NCBI RefSeq assembly: GCF_900129225.1
Contig: NZ_FQUG01000007.1
Span: 62,001 to 126,000, forward strand
Origin: Schwartzia succinivorans DSM 10502
GTDB taxonomy: Bacteria; Bacillota; Negativicutes; Selenomonadales; Selenomonadaceae
Length of the DNA: 64,000 nucleotides
Direction: 5' to 3'
Below are positions 9,949-17,984 of the stretch, in pieces. Each line of letters starts with the position of its first letter. Positions within the stretch are counted from its first letter, which is position 1. A program made the position numbers and the translations under genes. Below the pieces are notes generated by a model. It had not been told where the DNA came from, did no database searches, and saw only the letters and a list, made by a program, of their open reading frames with translations.

Positions 9949-10349
9949 TTTCCGTCTCCGGAATTTTCCCCATTTCCGTAAAAGCCAAGCTCAACGAGAT
10001 TTCCATCGGGATCACGGAGATAAATACTCTGCATCGGCCCCTGTGATCCGTATCTCTGTACAATGTCCCGTTCCAATACCGCACCACGTGCCAAAAGCTC
10101 CTTCTTCACCTCATGAATGTCCCCATCCACGTTAATGCAGAAATCAAGGCTTCCCGAAAGCGGATATGACGCCGCAGGCTCAAATTCTGCGGCACGTGTG
10201 TGAATATTGATTTTCGATGCGCCCAGCCGTATGCTGTAACGTCCCTCGTATTCATCCACCGTAAGCCCCAGTATATCCCGATAAAAGTGAAGACATCTTT
10301 GAGGTGCTGTCGTCGTAAGCACAATATGGTCGATTTTTACTGCGTTCAC
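9945..10349 (-). CDS. Glyoxalase/VOC-family protein
   Basis: Vicinal oxygen chelate fold protein of about 134 aa: KIDHIVLTT at the N-terminus, a central region with a His-containing strand, and a C-terminal YLRDPDGNLVELGFY motif typical of the fosfomycin-resistance/glyoxalase superfamily. I prefer the GTG at 10349, which has AGGGGAG 8 nt upstream, over the GTG at 10358. The superfamily is clear. Substrate is unknown; it could be a dioxygenase-like or lyase-like enzyme. It is coupled to ogt. Confidence 0.85.
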   Translation of the reverse strand: MNAVKIDHIVLTTTAPQRCLHFYRDILGLTVDEYEGRYSIRLGASKINIHTRAAEFEPAASYPLSGSLDFCINVDGDIHEVKKELLARGAVLERDIVQRYGSQGPMQSIYLRDPDGNLVELGFYGNGENSGDGK

Positions 10350-10370
10350 AGGAACCACTCCCCTCTGTTA

Positions 10371-10979
10371 TCACCGCTGCAATTCTATTTCTCCATTAGC
10401 CTGTCTGTCGGAAATATCATTCAACGAGTCCTGGAGAAAACCTAAAGTAAAAATATTTGTACGTAACAAAAACATAAGGACATATAAAATACGTGGACTT
10501 GGATTGCTTCGTTTATACACGAACCAAAGGAGCAGCGCCGCCAATCCTCCCTGAATTACGACATTGATAATGAAGGCCCAGAACAAAAGCATAAGTAAAA
10601 GATCAGGATTCATTTTGGCGTATTCATCATCAAATGACTGCAGGATAATCTGCAGCCCGGAAATGCCAATCGATACCAGTGTCATTATCACAATGACATT
10701 TCTATAGATTTTTTTCTCTACCACATCAAGAGCAAGCCCCATCCGATAACGCGCTTCTACAAGCTCGCCTCCGATTTTATAAATCCAGTAGTACATGTAA
10801 ATGGAGCATGTAAGCACTGAAAACAGTACCGCCTTTCCTCCGCCGGCACACTGAGGCTTTCCTGATACCGCATGCACATCGTTCGTCACCTGCGCCATCC
10901 AGTAAAGCCCGTAAAGCCCGCAGGTCAAAAACGTAAATAAAATACGCAGCGTAATATCGTGCCGTTCAATTTTTTGCAT
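10371..10979 (-). CDS. DUF4234-like membrane protein
   Basis: Integral membrane protein of 202 aa. Its N-terminal pattern (TLRILFTFLTCGLYGLYWM) is characteristic of DUF4234, and a second similar element (VLTCSIYMYYWIY) follows near residue 60. About four membrane segments are visible. No enzymatic motif is seen and the function of the family is not known. It lies about 20 nt upstream of the VOC gene on the same strand and may share its transcript. Confidence 0.75.
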   Translation of the reverse strand: MQKIERHDITLRILFTFLTCGLYGLYWMAQVTNDVHAVSGKPQCAGGGKAVLFSVLTCSIYMYYWIYKIGGELVEARYRMGLALDVVEKKIYRNVIVIMTLVSIGISGLQIILQSFDDEYAKMNPDLLLMLLFWAFIINVVIQGGLAALLLWFVYKRSNPSPRILYVLMFLLRTNIFTLGFLQDSLNDISDRQANGEIELQR

Positions 10980-11060
10980 TTATTTTCCTCCCGTCTGCTA
11001 TCATGCAAGTTCATAATATCACGATAGAAAATTTTTCTCTACCCGAATACAGCAAATTGA

Positions 11061-11103
11061 AAAAGAGAGCTGACAGGAGTTACCGCCTTTCATCTCTCTT
11101 AAA
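11061..11103 (-). terminator. Terminator of the hybrid histidine kinase gene
   Basis: Seven-bp stem AAGAGAG/CTCTCTT (11063-11069 and 11094-11100) with a 24-nt loop, followed on the minus strand by a T-run. It lies just beyond the kinase stop codon. Confidence 0.55.
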
Positions 11104-11132
11104 AATCAAAATGCCATACCGCTTAATAAGAC

Positions 11133-13970
11133 TTATCTGAACAATACCCTTGCGAGTTCACTCATTAGCAGCTTAACGTCTATTGGCTTTGCAATATGAC
11201 CGTTCATGCCTGCATCAAAGGCATTGCGTTTGTCCTCTTCAAAGGCATTGGCAGTCATCGCAAGTATAGGGATATTGGCCTTTTCCACGTCATCCATCGC
11301 GCGAATAGTTCTGGCGGCTTCATAGCCGTCCATATTCGGCATCTGGATATCCATCAAAATCACATCATAGGTATGTGCAGGAGCCTCAGCCAGCATATTT
11401 ACGCAAATATTTCCGTCTTCCGCACAGTCAATGTCGAATCCGGCTTCACCAAGAATTGCTTTTGCAATTTCCGCGTTAATCTCATTATCCTCAGCCAGCA
11501 GAATGCGTTTCCCCTTGAACTGCTCCGGGTTCACTTCAACTACTCCGGGCTGATGATCCGCTGCATTTTGCGCAATGCGGAGAGGAAACGTCACAATAAA
11601 GGTTGTGCCTACTCCTTTTTTGCTTTTGACCTCAATTGTTCCTTTCATGAACTCCACAAGCCGCTTTACAATAGGCATTCCCAGCCCGGTTCCCTCAATT
11701 TTATTGTGGGTGGTATTTTGCTCCCGTGAAAATTCCTCAAAAATATGTGGCAGGAAATCCTCCGACATTCCTATTCCGGTATCAGAAATTGTTGTACGGA
11801 AAACCGTCCAGCCTTCCTTTTCGGACGGAAGCTCATCCAGCTGAAAATGAACACTTCCTCCCACCCCGGTATATTTATTTGCATTTGAGAGGATATTGAT
11901 GAATACCGCGTTTGTTTTCGTCGCATCACAGTAAACGTACTTTGTCTTGTTATTAAGATGCATTGTGTATTTTATTTCTTTCTCATCCATCAATTCCTGA
12001 AAAACCGAGAATACATTGTTCGCGAATTTTTCAACTTCCAGAGGCATTTCATCAAGCACAATGGTACCCTTTTCGATTCTTGCCATTTCAAGCACGTTAT
12101 TTATGATGGACAGAAGAACACCGCTGGCATCTTTGATCTGCTCCAGATAATGGGCACGCATTTCAGGCTCGTCCTGATGTTTCTCCAAAAGGTCCCTGAA
12201 GCCCATGATTGCATTCATTGGCGTCCGGATATCATGAGACATATTGAAAAGGAAGGAAGTCTTTGCGCTGTTGGCCGCCTCAGCAGCTTCACGTGCTTTT
12301 TCAAGCTCCTTATTCAAAATCTGAGCTCTTTCTCTTGCCCTTACGCTGCGTATAAACATAATGCTTATAACAGCAATAATCGCAACCAGAATTGACAGCG
12401 TCAAAAGGAAATGCTCCCTGATATATCCCCACAGGCTGACCTTCCTGTCGACGTATGAATAACGACCAAGCCATGAGTATATATCCGCGTCCGAAAGTGT
12501 ATTTGTCATACGCCCAAGGATAGAATACAGCATCACATTATCCTTGCGAACAGCAAACGCCAAATTTACTGTTTTTCCTGTAGAAACCGGAACAAGTCCG
12601 TTTCTTCCCACGGCTCCCATAAGTCTGTTCAGGCGATAATTGCTCACTAGGAAGCAGTCCGCTTTCCCATCTATGACAGCCTTGATGCAATCCTCCTCGG
12701 AGTCGCAAACAACTGTTTCCCACGTTGGAAAATCTTCGCTTATGACAGACTGCATCCATATATTGCCGGACTCGACAGCTGCCCGCTTTACTCCCAGCGG
12801 ATTGAACTCCCCACGGCCCTTCATTCTGATAAGCGCTATAACCCCGGAGGTTCCAAAAGGCTCTGTTACGAGCGCCTTTTGTTCGTCGGCAGTGTGAAGA
12901 TCCAGCGTAATAGGAAACACGCAGTCAATCTCGCCGTTATGAAGACCTTCCATTGCTGCTTCAAGTGTTTTATATGGCACCGGTTCGAATTCTACATGAG
13001 CATTCCTCATGCTTGTCGAAATCCGCTTCAGGCATTCATCCAGGAATCCCGTCAATTCACCTGTATTCTCATCCCTGTCGCAAAACGGCAGATAGTGCTC
13101 CCAATACCCGACACGGATTTTCCCGTGATAATCCAGCCATTCCGCTTCCCTCACCGGAAGAAAGCGAAAAGCATTTTCACTGCTGAGGTATTTTTCATTC
13201 AGCTGCTTAGTGTAATAACGGTTAAGACTCTGTATCTGATTCATCGCGGAATCAAGTTCCATATAAAGGTCCGAACGATTATTGCTTAATACAAAGTAAA
13301 ACTGAGATGAGCCAACCATTGCTATCGGGTAGATGTTTTCGTTGTAAAGAGCAAAAGCCGGAACATTTACTATAGCATCAATTTCCCCATCAGAAAGCGC
13401 CTTAACGGCTTCCTTTCCTGTTCCATCAAGGTGAACGATTTCCGCATGAATATCATGCTCGTCAGCCCAGCTGATAAAGCATTTTTCCTGCACGCTTCCC
13501 CGGTTGATTCCGATTCGTTTTCCGTTAAGCGTGGAAAAATCATCCGGGTCTATATCCCTGCGGCCTGTATCAATATAGATAAAGTACTCCTCTATCCCCA
13601 TCGGCTGTGAGGAGAAAATCATATCCGCGGCGCGTTTTTCTGTGAAAGACACATCTGACATAAGATCTATTTCGCCGCGCCGCAGCATATCCATCAGCTC
13701 TACCCAGGAGCCTGTGACGTACTCATACGACCAGCCTGTATAAGCCGCTATTTTCTTCTGGTACTCATAGGCATATCCTGTACGCCTGCCATTATTATCA
13801 ATGTAGTTAAACGGAGAGTAATACCAGCCAACCCGTACCACCTTACCGGAGCCTTCGGAGGGCCGGTCCGGAGCTGCACACACACAAGTGCTTCCGAAAA
13901 TGCTCACATATATAAAAAACAGTAAGAAAACAGCGTATAAAAATTTATTCGTCCTAAAATTGCTGCGCAT
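11133..13970 (-). CDS. BvgS/EvgS-like hybrid sensor histidine kinase
   Basis: Membrane sensor of 945 aa. A signal/anchor helix comes first (about 12-32). Two tandem periplasmic solute-binding-protein-3 (venus flytrap) domains follow (about 43-265 and 283-500), then a transmembrane helix near 510-530. The HisKA domain has the phospho-acceptor His in FNMSHDIRTPMNAI. The ATPase domain has SNANKYT, DTGIGM and GTGLGM. A C-terminal receiver domain has the acceptor Asp in VILMDIQMPNMDG and the conserved Lys in IAKPID. It probably senses an amino-acid-like small molecule. No separate response regulator is adjacent, so the output partner is unknown. It ends at its own terminator. Confidence 0.93.
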   Translation of the reverse strand: MRSNFRTNKFLYAVFLLFFIYVSIFGSTCVCAAPDRPSEGSGKVVRVGWYYSPFNYIDNNGRRTGYAYEYQKKIAAYTGWSYEYVTGSWVELMDMLRRGEIDLMSDVSFTEKRAADMIFSSQPMGIEEYFIYIDTGRRDIDPDDFSTLNGKRIGINRGSVQEKCFISWADEHDIHAEIVHLDGTGKEAVKALSDGEIDAIVNVPAFALYNENIYPIAMVGSSQFYFVLSNNRSDLYMELDSAMNQIQSLNRYYTKQLNEKYLSSENAFRFLPVREAEWLDYHGKIRVGYWEHYLPFCDRDENTGELTGFLDECLKRISTSMRNAHVEFEPVPYKTLEAAMEGLHNGEIDCVFPITLDLHTADEQKALVTEPFGTSGVIALIRMKGRGEFNPLGVKRAAVESGNIWMQSVISEDFPTWETVVCDSEEDCIKAVIDGKADCFLVSNYRLNRLMGAVGRNGLVPVSTGKTVNLAFAVRKDNVMLYSILGRMTNTLSDADIYSWLGRYSYVDRKVSLWGYIREHFLLTLSILVAIIAVISIMFIRSVRARERAQILNKELEKAREAAEAANSAKTSFLFNMSHDIRTPMNAIMGFRDLLEKHQDEPEMRAHYLEQIKDASGVLLSIINNVLEMARIEKGTIVLDEMPLEVEKFANNVFSVFQELMDEKEIKYTMHLNNKTKYVYCDATKTNAVFINILSNANKYTGVGGSVHFQLDELPSEKEGWTVFRTTISDTGIGMSEDFLPHIFEEFSREQNTTHNKIEGTGLGMPIVKRLVEFMKGTIEVKSKKGVGTTFIVTFPLRIAQNAADHQPGVVEVNPEQFKGKRILLAEDNEINAEIAKAILGEAGFDIDCAEDGNICVNMLAEAPAHTYDVILMDIQMPNMDGYEAARTIRAMDDVEKANIPILAMTANAFEEDKRNAFDAGMNGHIAKPIDVKLLMSELARVLFR

Positions 13971-14097
13971 AACTTTTCACACCCTAAAATCAGCATCTGT
14001 TTAATTTCTGCCTTAAGGCATTCCCCACATGTCTACAATACAACTTTTTAGAAGAAAAATCCTGCTAAAACACAATTTTTTTTTCTTTGTAAGAAAA

Positions 14098-14142
14098 AAA
14101 CCGTTTTTCGCACTTCATTGTATTTAGTACGAAAAACGGTTT
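14098..14142 (-). terminator. Strong terminator downstream of the YvyF-like gene
   Basis: Thirteen-bp perfect arms (14098-14110 and 14130-14142) with a 19-nt loop. On the minus strand it is followed by a run of seven T. It starts 5 nt past the YvyF-like stop. Confidence 0.85.
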
Positions 14143-14146
14143 ACAG

Positions 14147-14602
14147 TCAGGTGTCATCATTCATATTGATAAAATGCATACGAAGCTTTACTTTTTTCTT
14201 TGGGCTGTTGTCCTTTTTCAGCTCCTTAGAAAGGTCAGACAGCCTCTCCGCCGACTGAACTCTCTGCTGAATCTTTTGATTTGCCTCTGCGAACTCACTG
14301 GTGCAGGCACGACAGTATGTACCCCTGTCAATCAAAGCCCCGCATTTTTTGCACGGGTATTTTATCGCCGCCCCAAGGTCAACAAGATCGCCATGCTCAC
14401 GGAGATATTTTATAAGCTTCATCGGAGCATTAAGTGCAGAGGCAATCTCTGCCACCGTGCAGCCGGGATGCTCCTGCACATATTGCAGAATCTTTTGCTT
14501 TGTTTCACTCTGCTCCTGCATGCAGTTGTTGCAGACGCCATAGCCTTTGTCGAGAAAAAGCTTATGACATACAGGGCAGTTTTTCAAAGTCGGTGCCGCC
14601 AC
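14147..14602 (-). CDS. YvyF-like zinc-ribbon regulatory protein
   Basis: Protein of 151 aa with two zinc-ribbon-like motifs: CPVCHKLF with CNNC at the N-terminus, and CKKCGALI with CRAC around residues 90-105. A helix-turn-helix-like segment lies between them (CTVAEIASALNAPMKLIKYLREHGDL). This layout matches the flagellar-region protein YvyF (TIGR03826-like) of Firmicutes. No flagellar genes lie nearby, so a role in motility gene control is by family resemblance only. The C-terminus is lysine-rich and probably disordered. Confidence 0.7.
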   Translation of the reverse strand: MAAPTLKNCPVCHKLFLDKGYGVCNNCMQEQSETKQKILQYVQEHPGCTVAEIASALNAPMKLIKYLREHGDLVDLGAAIKYPCKKCGALIDRGTYCRACTSEFAEANQKIQQRVQSAERLSDLSKELKKDNSPKKKVKLRMHFINMNDDT

Positions 14603-14805
14603 TTTTATCTCCTCCGAAATTCAGACTGACTTCTTCCGGTTATCCGAACCTCCGCTTTTCCTAATCCTGCTTAAACAAACGTTTTCTTTTTTATAGCACA
14701 TTTGCCTGCGTTTTGCAAATTACTTTTCAACACCAATGCGCATTTGCGGATTTTGTTTTATTATCCTTGACGGTGTAAAATATATATCAAAAGGAGACTG
14801 TCTAT

Positions 14806-15966
14806 ATGAACAAAAAATTCCTGTATTTCCTTGCGGCAGGACATCTCAGCGTCGATATAAATTCCGGCTCGCTCCCTGCTGTTCTGCCTTTTTTCGTAAC
14901 AGAATACGGAATGGATTATACCGCAATCGCAGGTCTTATGTTTGCGTCCTCATTTTTGTCCTCGGTCATTCAGCCGATTTTCGGTTGGCTGGCAGACAGG
15001 GGCTCACGTCAATGGTTCATGGGGCTTGGTATACTGATGTCGGGGCTTTCCATGGCACTGACAGGATTTCTCTCTGACTACTGGGCAATTTTTGCAGCAG
15101 TTACTATGATGGGAATAGGCGGCGCGATTTTTCACCCTGAAGCTGCCCGTATGGTCAATGCCGTTTCCGGGGAAAACCGTGGTCAGGGTATGAGTATTTT
15201 CAGCGTTGGCGGCAACGGTGGCTTTGGATTCGGCCCGCTCCTCGCCGTCTTTCTGCTCTCCACATTTGGAATGAAGGGCACTGCTTTCTACGGCATAACA
15301 AGCCTGATTATGGGACTCACAATGCTCGTCCTAGCTCCACGTATACGCGCCGCTGCTGAGGAAGATAAAAAAACTGCCGGCGCGGAATCCAAAGAAGCAG
15401 GTACAAACGACTGGAGCGCCTTTTCGAAGCTTACCCTCGTCATACTGTTCCGCTCCACAGTATTTACATCTATCAGCAGTTTCCTTCCGCTGTACTGCAT
15501 CATGGTTCTCGGCACATCTCATGCCGTCGGCAGCGCGACACTTTCAATAATTTCGATTTCCGGTGTTTTTGCCACTTTGGTCGGCGGCTGGTTCTCTGAC
15601 CGCAAAGGATATGTTAAAACTCTCAGATACGGCTGCTGTCTCCTTGTTCCCTGTCTTGCAGTCGCTGTTTTTTCAGGCCATATATGGGCAGTTTACGCTA
15701 TGCTGATTCCCATGAGCTTTGCAATGCAGGGTCCCTATGCGGCATTCGTTGTCCTTGGTCAGAGCTATCTCGCAAAAAGTATAGGCTTTGCCTCGGGCAT
15801 TACCCTGGGACTCTCCTTCAGCGTTGGCGGCATCATCGTTCCTGTCCTTGGAAAGTATGCAGATACATACGGCATTTATTCTGTCATGGTGCTGGTGGTC
15901 ATTATATCCGCAGCCGCGGCGGCTTCCACCTTTCTTCTTCCCAAACCCAAAAATACATGCAAATAG
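14806..15966 (+). CDS. MFS transporter, fosmidomycin-resistance (Fsr)-like
   Basis: Twelve-helix major facilitator of 386 aa. The N-terminus (AAGHLSVDINSGSLPAVLPFF) carries the pattern typical of the Fsr family. The loop-2/3 motif reads GWLADRGSRQW and its repeat in the second half reads GGWFSDRKGY. It is probably a proton-driven efflux pump in the inner membrane; the substrate is unproven. AAAAGGAGA lies 11 nt upstream of the ATG. It is a single-gene unit with its own terminator. Confidence 0.88.
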   Translation: MNKKFLYFLAAGHLSVDINSGSLPAVLPFFVTEYGMDYTAIAGLMFASSFLSSVIQPIFGWLADRGSRQWFMGLGILMSGLSMALTGFLSDYWAIFAAVTMMGIGGAIFHPEAARMVNAVSGENRGQGMSIFSVGGNGGFGFGPLLAVFLLSTFGMKGTAFYGITSLIMGLTMLVLAPRIRAAAEEDKKTAGAESKEAGTNDWSAFSKLTLVILFRSTVFTSISSFLPLYCIMVLGTSHAVGSATLSIISISGVFATLVGGWFSDRKGYVKTLRYGCCLLVPCLAVAVFSGHIWAVYAMLIPMSFAMQGPYAAFVVLGQSYLAKSIGFASGITLGLSFSVGGIIVPVLGKYADTYGIYSVMVLVVIISAAAAASTFLLPKPKNTCK

Positions 15967-15978
15967 GCAAACAACAAA

Positions 15979-16015
15979 GGCGCATCGGAAAATATCGCTC
16001 CGATGCGCCGTATTT
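15979..16015 (+). terminator. Bidirectional terminator between MFS and phosphatase genes
   Basis: Eleven-bp GC-rich perfect stem (15979-15989 and 15999-16009) with a 9-nt loop, then GTATTTTTATT on the plus strand. It separates two convergent genes and may serve both. Confidence 0.88.
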
Positions 16016-16798
16016 TTATTCCATTTTATCTTCGCTCTGCCAAAATTCCCCCGTCTTTACGTCCACGCAGCTGATGTGCCCGTCATACCGGAATGAACCG
16101 GTATCGCAGAGCCATATATGATTTTTCTGCAGTATCGGCGTCCCGTCGCTTTCCGCGCGGAGCCGCTGCACAGGAGTATGGCCCACTGCCACGGTCTGCT
16201 TCCCCGCATAACCGTTGTAAAAATCCCTGCGCACCCACAGCATTTCCTCTTTCTGCTTAAGATAAGGCTTTTTTAGGAATCCTGCATGTGTGAAAATAAA
16301 ATCCCTTCCAACCACAGCAATCCGTTTAAGGCCTTTCACAAAGCCGAGCATTGACTCAAACTCTGCCGGACTTTTTTCGTACAGTCGGCGCAGCTGGTAC
16401 AAAGTATCATCTCCGCCGTTCTCAAGCCATATTCCCTCCCTCGCTATAATATCCTCTATTCCATGCTCAACAAAGTGATCCAAAAGAAGGGATTCGTGAT
16501 TCCCCCTGAGTGTGATTACATTTTGATATGTCTCTGAAATCGACTTTACCTCTGCAAGGCAGCGAAGACTCTCAGCTCCCCTGTCAATGTAATCGCCGAG
16601 AAAAACGAGAAGGTCTTCCTCCGGACGGTAATCCATCGCGTCAAAAAGAGAGCGCATTCTTTGGTACTCGCCGTGAATATCCCCGACCGCCAAAATGCGT
16701 CTGAAGCGGGAAATATCCGAAACAAAAGCAACGCCATCAAAGGAAGAAGGGTTTTCCTTTCCGAAAAGAAGCTCTATGCTGTCATATCCGCCAAGCAT
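16016..16798 (-). CDS. Metallophosphoesterase (PP2A/PrpE-like)
   Basis: Dinuclear-metal phosphatase of 260 aa. The metal-ligand motifs are in order: GDIHGEY, GDYIDRG and RGNHE, followed by HAG and GHTPV near the C-terminus. This is the signature of bacterial Ser/Thr-type phosphatases and ApaH/PrpE relatives. It could act on phosphoproteins or dinucleoside polyphosphates; the sequence does not decide. AAGGAGAAGAGA precedes the ATG. The membrane-protein gene upstream is co-directional with a gap of about 29 nt. Confidence 0.88.
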   Translation of the reverse strand: MLGGYDSIELLFGKENPSSFDGVAFVSDISRFRRILAVGDIHGEYQRMRSLFDAMDYRPEEDLLVFLGDYIDRGAESLRCLAEVKSISETYQNVITLRGNHESLLLDHFVEHGIEDIIAREGIWLENGGDDTLYQLRRLYEKSPAEFESMLGFVKGLKRIAVVGRDFIFTHAGFLKKPYLKQKEEMLWVRRDFYNGYAGKQTVAVGHTPVQRLRAESDGTPILQKNHIWLCDTGSFRYDGHISCVDVKTGEFWQSEDKME

Positions 16799-16827
16799 TC
16801 TCTCTTCTCCTTTCTATCGGAATCCGG

Positions 16828-17310
16828 TTATCGTGGAAACACTGTCCAAAGCACAAGGGCTACAGAAACCAAAAACTTACCTCCAAGTGACAGGAAAGAA
16901 ATCCAGTTCAGTGATTCACCCGCCGAGCGAAGACTTTCTGCAAACTTCTCCTTGCTTTCCTTTGAATCCTTCGTATGGATTATATCATACAGGCTGTAAA
17001 GGTCGAGAACAGCATCCACAGCCAAAAATCCTACAGCCGCATAAAACAGCCAAAGCGTCCAGGGTGCAAATTCCACATGTCCTGCGGCAAGATAATATCC
17101 TCCAATATCCATAGCCAAAAAAACAGCAAAATATATAAGGAATTCCTTTCCGCTGAATTCATACGAGGTAAATTTTTCCATGAATTCAATTTCCTCAATT
17201 ATTTCCTCGGCTTTTTCAGCCGCACCTTTCTCCTCGGCCTCTGAATCACGCATCATATAAAGCCCAAACCCGTTTACGCACATCCAAATAACAGCATAAA
17301 GCTGAATCAT
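16828..17310 (-). CDS. Membrane protein of unknown function
   Basis: Protein of 160 aa that I do not recognise. One hydrophobic helix is at the extreme N-terminus, then an acidic stretch (EEKGAAEKAEEIIEEIEF, about 27-45). Two or three further hydrophobic segments lie around 57-76, 83-105 and 135-158. The C-terminal helix follows a charged region (KDSKESKEKF). It lies just upstream of the phosphatase gene and is probably co-transcribed. Candidate operator repeats sit upstream at 17375-17431. Confidence 0.6.
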   Translation of the reverse strand: MIQLYAVIWMCVNGFGLYMMRDSEAEEKGAAEKAEEIIEEIEFMEKFTSYEFSGKEFLIYFAVFLAMDIGGYYLAAGHVEFAPWTLWLFYAAVGFLAVDAVLDLYSLYDIIHTKDSKESKEKFAESLRSAGESLNWISFLSLGGKFLVSVALVLWTVFPR

Positions 17311-17374
17311 TCAACGTCCCTCTTTCGTTAACAAGACATTTGTCTTACATATCATCATTTTTTCCTATTCTTTC

Positions 17375-17431
17375 ACACATCCTGTAATATATTAACACAT
17401 CCTGTAAAAAATTTCCTTTCCTGAGGATGTA
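17375..17431. promoter_or_regulatory. Repeated ACATCCT motifs in the divergent intergenic region
   Basis: The 13-mer ACACATCCTGTAA occurs twice as a direct repeat at 17375-17387 and 17395-17407, a spacing of 20 bp or about two helical turns. A third ACATCCT is inverted near 17424-17430. This fits binding of a regulator to one DNA face in the space of about 300 bp between the divergent membrane-protein and small-protein genes. The rest of this space (17311-17608) is AT-rich with no other gene visible. Confidence 0.4.
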
Positions 17432-17575
17432 AAATATTATTTCAAAGATATTTTCGTAACATGTATCAGAAATAATGTCGACTCACATTTATTGCATCTT
17501 TTAAAGCTTATTATTATTAATCATATGGTATATAAAAAATATATTTTCAAATGGTGGTTTGCTTCATGAGATTTA

Positions 17576-17584
17576 TGGTATAAT
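17576..17584 (+). promoter_or_regulatory. Extended -10 promoter of the 58-aa protein gene
   Basis: TGG immediately precedes a perfect TATAAT (17579-17584), an extended -10 element. No good -35 is seen. The start codon at 17609 lies about 25 nt downstream, so the leader is short. Confidence 0.5.
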
Positions 17585-17608
17585 CATTGAAAAAGGGAGG
17601 TGAAACGC

Positions 17609-17785
17609 ATGGCAAACGAAATAACTCTTCGTGCACGCATCGCAACCCGCGTACACAACGCACTTAAAGAAGGCCCTATTACTATGATCGATAATACGGA
17701 AATCCAGGAAGCTATCTTCCAGGTCGCTATCGAAGCCGCTCTTGTCGCTGTTGAAGAATACGAAAAAGAGAAGGCACAGGCATGA
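17609..17785 (+). CDS. Small protein of unknown function (58 aa)
   Basis: Short ORF with a strong GGGAGGTG ribosome site 6 nt before the ATG at 17609, its own extended -10 promoter and its own strong terminator, so it is very likely a real gene. The product (MANEITLRARIATRV...) looks mainly helical and amphipathic. The N-terminal part is basic; the C-terminal part is rich in Ala and Glu and has no Cys. No family was recognised. It may be a small regulatory or structural protein. It precedes cydA but is separated from it by the terminator. Confidence 0.65.
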   Translation: MANEITLRARIATRVHNALKEGPITMIDNTEIQEAIFQVAIEAALVAVEEYEKEKAQA

Positions 17786-17814
17786 AATAATTATTCGGAT
17801 AAATACAAACGCGG

Positions 17815-17866
17815 CAGCGCCTGAGTACAAAAGATGAAAATGTTTTGCACTCAGGCGCTGTTTTTG
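17815..17866 (+). terminator. Terminator of the 58-aa protein gene
   Basis: Twelve-bp perfect GC-rich arms (17815-17826 and 17849-17860) followed by TTTTTGC. It isolates the small gene from the cyd operon. Confidence 0.88.
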
Positions 17867-17903
17867 CATATATGAGAAAATAAATTTCTATATAATTTAA
17901 TCT

Positions 17904-17953
17904 TCATAAATTTATGATAGTATTGAATTAATAATAAATTTAGTTTCATAAAT
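17904..17953 (+). promoter_or_regulatory. Candidate operator upstream of cydA
   Basis: A perfect 14-bp palindrome TCATAAATTTATGA (17904-17917) is followed by a matching half-site TTCATAAAT at 17945-17953, within the AT-rich space before cydA. It could bind an oxygen- or redox-responsive regulator; neither an FNR nor a Rex consensus is matched exactly. AT-rich DNA makes chance palindromes likelier. Confidence 0.35.
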
Positions 17954-17984
17954 GTGCGGGCACGTCTAAGAAGGGAGTGTTTTT

